Shown here one piece after another: positions 33,071 to 38,423 of a stretch of DNA of 38,423 nt (positions within the stretch are counted from its first letter, which is position 1; every line of letters starts with the position of its first letter). The notes beneath the pieces are model-generated. The model searched no databases and was not told the DNA's origin. It saw only the letters and a program-made list of their open reading frames with translations. The translations under genes and the position numbers were made by a program. The DNA is taken from assembly GCA_019419505.1 (NCBI GenBank), contig DXZS01000024.1, positions 1-38,423 of the forward strand, in the 5' to 3' direction. This DNA comes from Collinsella sp. GTDB lineage: Bacteria > Actinomycetota > Coriobacteriia > Coriobacteriales > Coriobacteriaceae.

Positions 33071-33586
33071 CTAGTACTCCACCCCTTCCCTTGCACATAT
33101 CCCCTGAGCGTAGGGGTGTTTCTCGCACCGCATCTCGGTTATGTAGTCGGCCTTCTCCACGATCTTACGGGAAGGCGCGCGCCCGGTGAGCGCTACTTCG
33201 ACGCCGCGCGCGGACATATCGAGCGCGCGGTCCACGAGCGCCTCGTCGACAAGACCCTTCGAAAGCGCGTCGAGCGCCTCGTCGAGCACGAGCAGCCCCT
33301 CCTGAGCGCCCTCGAACTCGGCGAACGCGGAAGCGAGGTTCCCATCGTGCAGCTCGCACGTCGCGGCAAGTTCTTCCGACGTCATTGACCAGGTAAACTT
33401 GTCCGACACCTTCCCCGCGAACACGGGCACGCCGAAATGCTCGGCGAGCAGGCGCGCCTCCCCGCTTTCGCCATCTTTCAGGAACTGCACGACGACGACG
33501 CGGCGGCCTGCGGCGAGCATGCGAAGGGCGAGGCCCATCGCCGCCGTGGTCTTGCCTTTGCCGTCGCCATGATACACGTGGATCAT
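33071..33586 (-). CDS. cobO: Cob(I)yrinic acid a,c-diamide adenosyltransferase
   Basis: 171 residues from ATG 33586, with GAGGAGG six bases ahead; a much longer in-frame extension runs antisense-like through cobQ and is rejected. It attaches the 5'-deoxyadenosyl group to cobalt. The CobA/CobO/BtuR P-loop HGDGKGKTTA at 6-15 starts the protein, followed by VVVVQFLKDG, LLVLDEALDALSKGLV (Walker B) and VEVALTGRAPS. Its start overlaps the cobQ stop as ATGA. Slightly shorter than E. coli BtuR at the N-terminus, as common in this group. Confidence 0.95.
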   Translation of the reverse strand: MIHVYHGDGKGKTTAAMGLALRMLAAGRRVVVVQFLKDGESGEARLLAEHFGVPVFAGKVSDKFTWSMTSEELAATCELHDGNLASAFAEFEGAQEGLLVLDEALDALSKGLVDEALVDRALDMSARGVEVALTGRAPSRKIVEKADYITEMRCEKHPYAQGICAREGVEY

Positions 33587-35082
33587 ACGCCCTCCTCGAT
33601 AATGCGGTAGACATACTCCATGTCGAGCGCCCCGCGCACGACGTCGGCCAGGCGGTCGAACTCGCGCGCACGGTGATCGGCCGCGGACGCCGCGCCCGCA
33701 GCACCCACGACGCTCTCGGGCAGGCCGCGCATGCGCGCGAGCGAGCGCGCGAGGGCGAGCGCCACCCCCGGGTCGTCGAACAGGCCGTGGAGATAGGTTC
33801 CGAACACGTTTCCGCAGGCCGCGCCTTCTGGTTTGCCGCCAATCGTGCCCGCAGGGGCGCAGGAGACGGTCGTTTCGCCGTCGTGAATCTCGTACCCGCG
33901 CGCCGTCATGCCGTTCCACACCGAGAACGCGCCTTGGGCGCCCGTGATGCGCAGCTCCGACTGGGCGAGGCGCTTTTCCTCCCTGAACACCGTACTTGCA
34001 GGGATGAGCCCGAGCCCGCGCGCGGTGCCAGCGCCTTCCCTGCCGAGCGGGTCTGAAAGCTCGTCTCCCAAAAGCTGGTAGCCTCCGCATATGCCGAGCA
34101 CCGGCGTGCCCGCGCCCGATAGCGCGCGTACACAGGCTCCGATGCCGCTAGCCGCAAGCCAGCGCGCGTCGTCGAGCGTGGTCTTCGAGCCGGGGAGCAC
34201 CACCAGGTCGGGTCGGCCCAGATCGGTCGTCGAGGAAACGTAGCGCACGCCCACGCCGGGCACGCGCGAAAGCGGGTCGAAGTCGGTGAAGTTCGACAGA
34301 TGCGGAAGGCGCACGACGGCGACGTCGATGACGCCGCGCGCCTCGCGGGCAGATAGACGCGGCGCGAGCGAGTCCTCGTCGTCCAGGTCGAGCGTAAGAT
34401 ACGGCACGACCCCCACGACGGGAACCCCGCACATCTTCTCGAGCGGGGCCAAACCCGGGCGTAGGATTTCCACATCGCCGCGGAACTTGTTCACCACAAG
34501 CCCCCGCAAAAGCGCGCGATCCTCGGGCGCAAAGAGCGCGACCGTGCCGTAGAGCTGGGCAAACACCCCGCCTGGGTCGATGTCGCCCGCGAGCAGCACG
34601 GGGGAGGACACGGCGCGCGCGAGCCCCATGTTGACGATGTCGTTTTCGGCAAGGTTGATTTCGGCGGGGCTGCCGGCACCCTCGATGACGATGACGTCGT
34701 TTTCCTCCGCGAGCGAATCGAACGCCTCCAAAATCTGCGGCATGAGCGCCTTCTTTCGCGCGAAGTAATCCCTCGCAGCGAAGGCTCCCTGCGCCTTGCC
34801 GGCCACGATGAGCTGGCTTCGGTGGTCGCTTTCGGGCTTGAGCAGGATGGGGTTCATGCGCACGTCGGGCGCGATGCCGCACGCCTCGGCCTGCATGATC
34901 TGGGCACGCCCCATCTCGAGCCCGTCAGCCGTGACACCGCTGTTGAGCGCCATGTTCTGGCTCTTAAAGGGAGCCACGCGCAGGCCGTCCTGCGAAAGCA
35001 CACGGCACAGCCCCGCCGCAAGCAGGCTCTTCCCCGCGTTCGACATGGTGCCCTGGATCATGATGGGCTTCGCCCTACCCAC
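33583..35082 (-). CDS. cobQ: Adenosylcobyric acid synthase (glutamine-hydrolysing)
   Basis: 499 residues from a GTG at 35082, chosen because AAGGAGGT lies eight bases ahead and because MIQGTMSNAGKS is the family's N-terminus; an upstream frame to 35220 is shadow. It amidates four side chains of the corrin ring. The N-terminal dethiobiotin-synthetase-like domain has the P-loop GTMSNAGKS (11-19), FKSQNMALNSGV and VIEGAGSPAEINL. The C-terminal type I glutamine amidotransferase domain has the catalytic Cys in LGICGGYQLLG near 329 and His in GTYLHGLFD near 428. Its start overlaps the CobD gene by eight bases. Confidence 0.95.
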   Translation of the reverse strand: MGRAKPIMIQGTMSNAGKSLLAAGLCRVLSQDGLRVAPFKSQNMALNSGVTADGLEMGRAQIMQAEACGIAPDVRMNPILLKPESDHRSQLIVAGKAQGAFAARDYFARKKALMPQILEAFDSLAEENDVIVIEGAGSPAEINLAENDIVNMGLARAVSSPVLLAGDIDPGGVFAQLYGTVALFAPEDRALLRGLVVNKFRGDVEILRPGLAPLEKMCGVPVVGVVPYLTLDLDDEDSLAPRLSAREARGVIDVAVVRLPHLSNFTDFDPLSRVPGVGVRYVSSTTDLGRPDLVVLPGSKTTLDDARWLAASGIGACVRALSGAGTPVLGICGGYQLLGDELSDPLGREGAGTARGLGLIPASTVFREEKRLAQSELRITGAQGAFSVWNGMTARGYEIHDGETTVSCAPAGTIGGKPEGAACGNVFGTYLHGLFDDPGVALALARSLARMRGLPESVVGAAGAASAADHRAREFDRLADVVRGALDMEYVYRIIEEGV

Positions 35083-36298
35083 GGGTATCGACCTCCTTCG
35101 CCGAGCCCCGGCCATCTGCGCCCGCCATAGCGCCGCTGCAAGAAGCGCCGCCCCGTTCGTCGGGTTCGCCTTCGCCCGATGCGCCTTCCGCCCGAAGCGC
35201 GCGGCTGAACGCCATCGCAAGCCGAGCGTTCTCCTTGCGCGTGCGCACCGCGACGCGGCACCAGAAACGGGACAGTACCGAAAACGAGTCGCACGTGCGG
35301 ACCAAAACGCCCTGATTATACAGGCGCTCGGGGAAGTCTTTCGCCGGCGTGCGGACTAAAAGGAAGTTCGCATCCGACGGCACGACGGAAAGCCCGAGCG
35401 AGGAGAGCTCGTGGGAAAGCCACGCTCGCTCGCCCGCCAATACATCGCGCGTGCGTGAGACGTATTCGACGTCTTCCAGGGCGGCGATGCCCGCGGCCTC
35501 GGCGACCGAGGAGACGGGCCACGCCTGCCCCGCCCGGCGAATCCCCTCGATGAGTTGGGCGTTTCCACTGATCAGATATCCCAACCGCAACCCCGCCATT
35601 CCGTAGAGCTTGGTGAACGCAGAGAGCACGGCCACATGGCGCGAACACGCGGCGTGTGCGGCCACGCTCCTTTCGCGGGCGTCGGGCGCGAATCCGAGGA
35701 AGCACTCATCCACGACGAGCAGCGCGCCCGCCTGCTCGCAGCGGCAAGCCGCGGCATCGATCACGCGGGGGTCGACGAGGCGCCCCGTCGGGTTGTTCGG
35801 ATTGCAGAGGTACGCCACGTCTCCCGGCCCCTCGATCGCGTGGGCGAAGGAGGCGGGCACGTCGAAGTCGTCCGCTTCGGAGAGCGGGAACTCCTGCACG
35901 CATGCGCCGTAGTACGATGCCGCCTCCGCATATTCAGAGAACGTCGGCGCGCACACGACGAGGCGTTTCGGGCGCACCGCCGCGGCGAGCCGCCAGATGA
36001 TATCGGACGCGCCCGCGCCGCAGACGATAGTATCTTCGGGAATGCCCTGGGCGCGCGCTAGGGCGCGAACGAGGGCAAGACTTTCCCTATCGGGGTAGGC
36101 GTCGATTCGAGAAAGCGCCTTGCAAGCTGCGGCGACGGCGCGCGGCGAAGGGCCTGCCGGATTCACGTTCACCGAGAAGTCAATGAGGTCGGAGGCGCCC
36201 CCTTCGCAACCGATGCCGAGCGATTGCGCGCTGCCCCCATGCGTACGGGCGCGCAGGATTCCCCCGGCAGCCCGGGACGCAGCGTGGTCTTCCCTCAT
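35075..36298 (-). CDS. cobD: L-threonine-O-3-phosphate decarboxylase (CobD-like aminotransferase fold)
   Basis: 407 residues from ATG 36298. It would make (R)-1-amino-2-propanol phosphate, the linker used by CbiB. The fold-type I aminotransferase pattern is present: DFSVNVNPAGPS, YPDRESLALVRALA, the PLP-binding Lys in LSAFTKLYGMAGLRLGYL near 228, NPNNPTG near 160, and a C-terminal Arg in WCRVAVRT. Similar proteins make histidinol phosphate (HisC); the operon context favours CobD. The last ~37 residues (GASGEGEPDERGG...) are Gly/Ala/Asp-rich and not part of the fold. The start overlaps the cbiB stop as ATGA. Confidence 0.88.
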   Translation of the reverse strand: MREDHAASRAAGGILRARTHGGSAQSLGIGCEGGASDLIDFSVNVNPAGPSPRAVAAACKALSRIDAYPDRESLALVRALARAQGIPEDTIVCGAGASDIIWRLAAAVRPKRLVVCAPTFSEYAEAASYYGACVQEFPLSEADDFDVPASFAHAIEGPGDVAYLCNPNNPTGRLVDPRVIDAAACRCEQAGALLVVDECFLGFAPDARERSVAAHAACSRHVAVLSAFTKLYGMAGLRLGYLISGNAQLIEGIRRAGQAWPVSSVAEAAGIAALEDVEYVSRTRDVLAGERAWLSHELSSLGLSVVPSDANFLLVRTPAKDFPERLYNQGVLVRTCDSFSVLSRFWCRVAVRTRKENARLAMAFSRALRAEGASGEGEPDERGGASCSGAMAGADGRGSAKEVDTRG

Positions 36299-37269
36299 GC
36301 CATCGCCCCCACGGCGAGCACGACCGCCGCGCGCGCGGCGCCGAACAAGACGAGCGCGCATACGGACGCGGCGAGCATGAGCCTTGTCGCCCGGGCGATG
36401 TCGCCCCACTCGATTTCGCGGGACGCGTCGCCTATCGTCGGTTTCTCAACGAGCTTGCCGAAATACACCGCGGGTCCCGCCAGGCGCAGCCCGAGCGCGC
36501 CCGCGCACGCTGACTCGGTCTGCGCCGAGTTGGGGCTCGCATGGCGACGCCTGTCGCGGCGCCAGATGCGCGCCGCCCCGCGCGCGTCGAGCCCAACAAT
36601 CGGGCACACGGCGATCATAAGCAGGGCCGATAAGCGCGAGGGAATCCAGTTCACCGCATCGTCGAGGCGCGCCGAGGCGCAGCCGAAGTCGATGTAGCGC
36701 GCGTTTTTGTAGCCCACCATGCTGTCGAGCGTGTTCACAGCCTTGTACGCCATGCCCAAGGGCGCACCCCCGATCATAAGGTAGAAAAGCGGCGCGATGA
36801 CGCCGTCGCTCGCGTTCTCCGCCACCGTTTCCACGGCGGCGCGCGCAACGCCCTGCTCGTCGAGAACAGACGTGTCGCGTCCCACGATGAGCCCGACTGT
36901 TTCGCGCGCCGCGACAAGGCCGCCCTTCGAGAACGCGCGGGCCACGGCCAGGCTCTGGCGGCGCAGCTCGCATGCCGCAAGAATCTGATAGCTCGCCCAT
37001 GCCTCGGCCACGAAGCGCAAGCCGGGGTGAACCATGCCGCAAAGATGCAGGATTCCCCAGGTCAAAAGCCCACACGCAAGCGGAAGCGCCACGGCGAGCA
37101 CAAGCCCTGCGGCGCGCGTGCCCGCGGACGTTTGCGGGAATGCGCCCCGCAGGCGGCCTTCGGCCCACGTGATCGCGCGCCCCATGGCGACGACGGGATG
37201 GGGAAGCCAGCGCGGGTCGCCGAAGGCAAGGTCGGCCGCGAACCCGGCGGCGACGGCAAGAATCGTCAT
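36295..37269 (-). CDS. cbiB: Adenosylcobinamide-phosphate synthase
   Basis: 324 residues from ATG 37269, which overlaps the preceding stop by one base (TGATG). It joins the aminopropanol linker to adenosylcobyric acid in the membrane. The hallmark ADLAFGDPRWLPHPVVAMG is at 12-30; later come VETVAENASDGVIAPLFY, YKAVNTLDSMVGY and DDAVNWIPSRL. Several hydrophobic helices (about 45-70, 200-215, 235-250, 295-322) fit a polytopic membrane protein. The length matches the family, and a longer upstream frame is rejected. Confidence 0.95.
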   Translation of the reverse strand: MTILAVAAGFAADLAFGDPRWLPHPVVAMGRAITWAEGRLRGAFPQTSAGTRAAGLVLAVALPLACGLLTWGILHLCGMVHPGLRFVAEAWASYQILAACELRRQSLAVARAFSKGGLVAARETVGLIVGRDTSVLDEQGVARAAVETVAENASDGVIAPLFYLMIGGAPLGMAYKAVNTLDSMVGYKNARYIDFGCASARLDDAVNWIPSRLSALLMIAVCPIVGLDARGAARIWRRDRRRHASPNSAQTESACAGALGLRLAGPAVYFGKLVEKPTIGDASREIEWGDIARATRLMLAASVCALVLFGAARAAVVLAVGAMA

Positions 37270-38270
37270 CACCGGGCATCGCCCCCCGAAGCGGGGCGAA
37301 CGTCGCGAAGGCAGCGCCCATCCCAGGTGGCGGCCCATGCGCCGCCCGGCTCGGTATGCACGTCGAAGTATTCCATTTTCGGGACAGCAAGCTCGGAAAG
37401 CAGCGCTTTCACGGTACCCGCGTGAACGACGAAGACGGCGCGCCCACTCCCCTGGGCGCGCTCCGATTCGCACGCCTCCCGAAACGCCGCGACGACGCGG
37501 CGGGTGAAATCGCTCTTGCCCTCGCCATGCGGGCAGCGCGTCTCGCACCAGGAGTCTACCCAGGCGCGGTAGCGCGCATCCTCTTTAAGCTCGGCGGCGC
37601 TTCGCCCCTCGAAGTCACCGAAATCCATCTCGCGCAGACCAAGGCATGCCATAAGCTCCGCATTCGGGAAGAGGATGCGCGCCGTCTGGTCGGTGCGGGC
37701 CATGCCGCTCGTGATAACACGAAACACGTCACGATCGCACGCGAGGTCGCGCAAAGCGCGCTCGCCCGCGCTCGACAGGGGCTCGTCGGTACCCGCCCCG
37801 CTGTAGCGATGGTCTTCCGTGCCCGCCGTGGCACCATGGCGCACGAAGACGACTTCCAAAGGCGCGCCCGCGCTCTGCGTCCCTCGAGGCGCATCGGCAA
37901 GGTTTCCTTTGATGACCTGGGGAATCCCGCACGTCATGCGCACGACGACGTCGGCGCGCGCAGCGAGAGCGCATCCAAGGCGCCCCGCGCGCTCGCGCCA
38001 TTGGGCGTCTTCCGCATGCATAGGGACAACCCCCGAGCCGACCAAGGACAGAATCACTGCGTCGAAGCCGATCAGCCGCTCGAGCGCCCGGTCAGCGTCG
38101 AGCGCGCGTACAAGCTCCTCAGCACGGTACGCGACGCGGCCGGCAAAAACCGCGGGCTCGCCGCCCTCCGCAAGCTGCGCCGCGTCGACGAAATCGTCCG
38201 CCGCGAACCCGAGCCTTTCGCGGACGAAGGTCCTCTTCCCCGAATGCGAACCACCTACCACGAGCATCAT
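37269..38270 (-). CDS. CobU-like kinase/guanylyltransferase fused to CobC-like phosphatase
   Basis: 333 residues from ATG 38270 (ATGA overlap with cobS; ATG 38267 is an alternative). Residues 1-125 match CobU, which phosphorylates and then guanylylates adenosylcobinamide: P-loop GGSHSGKRT, VGSGVVPMHAEDAQWRERAG and VVRMTCGIPQVIKG. Residues ~134-333 are a histidine phosphatase of the CobC type: FVRHGATAGTEDHRYSG with catalytic His in RHG, ITSGMARTDQTARI, LREMDFGDFEG and VFVVHAGTVKALL. CobC removes phosphate from alpha-ribazole phosphate. One protein could supply two inputs to CobS. Both active sites look intact. CobU normally has ~180 residues; here it is compact. Confidence 0.85.
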   Translation of the reverse strand: MMLVVGGSHSGKRTFVRERLGFAADDFVDAAQLAEGGEPAVFAGRVAYRAEELVRALDADRALERLIGFDAVILSLVGSGVVPMHAEDAQWRERAGRLGCALAARADVVVRMTCGIPQVIKGNLADAPRGTQSAGAPLEVVFVRHGATAGTEDHRYSGAGTDEPLSSAGERALRDLACDRDVFRVITSGMARTDQTARILFPNAELMACLGLREMDFGDFEGRSAAELKEDARYRAWVDSWCETRCPHGEGKSDFTRRVVAAFREACESERAQGSGRAVFVVHAGTVKALLSELAVPKMEYFDVHTEPGGAWAATWDGRCLRDVRPASGGDAR

Positions 38271-38423
38271 AGGAGCATGCCCCCCGCCACCAGCATGGCA
38301 AGCATCGCGAGCTCGGCCCATTGCAGAAACCATCCGGCCAAATCCCCCGTCACCCCGCCGAAGCGGGACAGGGCAACATGGCGGTACCACGCGAGCGCCA
38401 AAAGCCCCGCCACCGCCATAAGG
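38267..38423 (-). CDS. cobS: Adenosylcobinamide-GDP ribazoletransferase, C-terminal part
   Basis: Only the last 52 codons are in the window; the gene begins beyond its right edge. The frame reads WYRHVALSRFGGVTGDLAGW, the conserved FGGxTGD end of CobS, followed by a hydrophobic helix LAMLAMLVAGGMLL and a TGA overlapping the start of the fused CobU gene. CobS joins alpha-ribazole to adenosylcobinamide-GDP in the membrane. Confidence 0.8.
   Translation of the reverse strand, partial: LMAVAGLLALAWYRHVALSRFGGVTGDLAGWFLQWAELAMLAMLVAGGMLL

Noticed and set aside
33587..34090. A long N-terminal extension of cobO in frame
   Set aside because: It lies wholly inside cobQ in a different frame, while the internal ATG at 33586 has an ideal ribosome-binding site and the family N-terminus.

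Overview
The window is a high-GC bacterial chromosome segment. Its gene content suggests a Coriobacteriia actinobacterium, with Collinsella or a close relative as the best guess. The grounds are a GlgC/GlgD pair alongside an actinobacterial style of Lys/Ala-rich protein tails, a split MacAB-type exporter, GC-ending codons and an obligately coupled cobalamin operon. This placement is inference; no rRNA or other taxonomic marker is present.

Layout. (1) 1-1400: the end of an unidentified rightward gene, then leftward thiN (thiamine pyrophosphokinase) and a HAD phosphatase. (2) 1401-14792: a glycogen locus, all rightward: glgB, glgP, glgC, glgD, glgA, and a large GH13-GH77 fusion (amylase/debranching-like plus 4-alpha-glucanotransferase). 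Related GGTAAAAC/GTTTTACC boxes lie both in front of glgB and in front of the fusion gene, so one regulator may control both ends. GlgB and GlgA both end in long histone-H1-like Lys/Ala/Thr tails. (3) 14882-22493: an fmdB-type zinc ribbon gene, then leftward housekeeping genes rsmB, fmt, def, priA and gltX. (4) 22777-26010: rightward metK and a single-chain iron-sulfur L-serine dehydratase. (5) 26160-31446: an L,D-transpeptidase and a three-gene MacA/MacB-like exporter (adaptor, ATPase, permease). (6) 31659-38423: a leftward cobalamin operon in order cobS (partial), cobU-cobC fusion, cbiB, cobD, cobQ/cbiP, cobO, cbiC, cobK. It is visibly richer in CG than the rest, with every junction overlapping or abutting.

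How the genes work together. GlgC (with GlgD as a likely regulatory partner) makes ADP-glucose, GlgA polymerises it and GlgB branches it. GlgP and the GH13-GH77 fusion take the polymer and its maltodextrins apart again. The cobalamin genes cover corrin-ring completion, adenosylation, amidation, aminopropanol attachment and nucleotide-loop assembly.

Non-coding structure is unusually rich. Two copies of a 67-bp inverted-repeat element (15207-15273 and 31460-31526) and three long intergenic palindromes (17816-17911, 22574-22671, 24227-24347) sit between genes. One 67-bp copy abuts a broken IS21-like transposase fragment exactly at the edge of the cobalamin cluster, suggesting that the cluster lies at a site of past mobile-element activity. 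No tRNA, rRNA or CRISPR array was seen.
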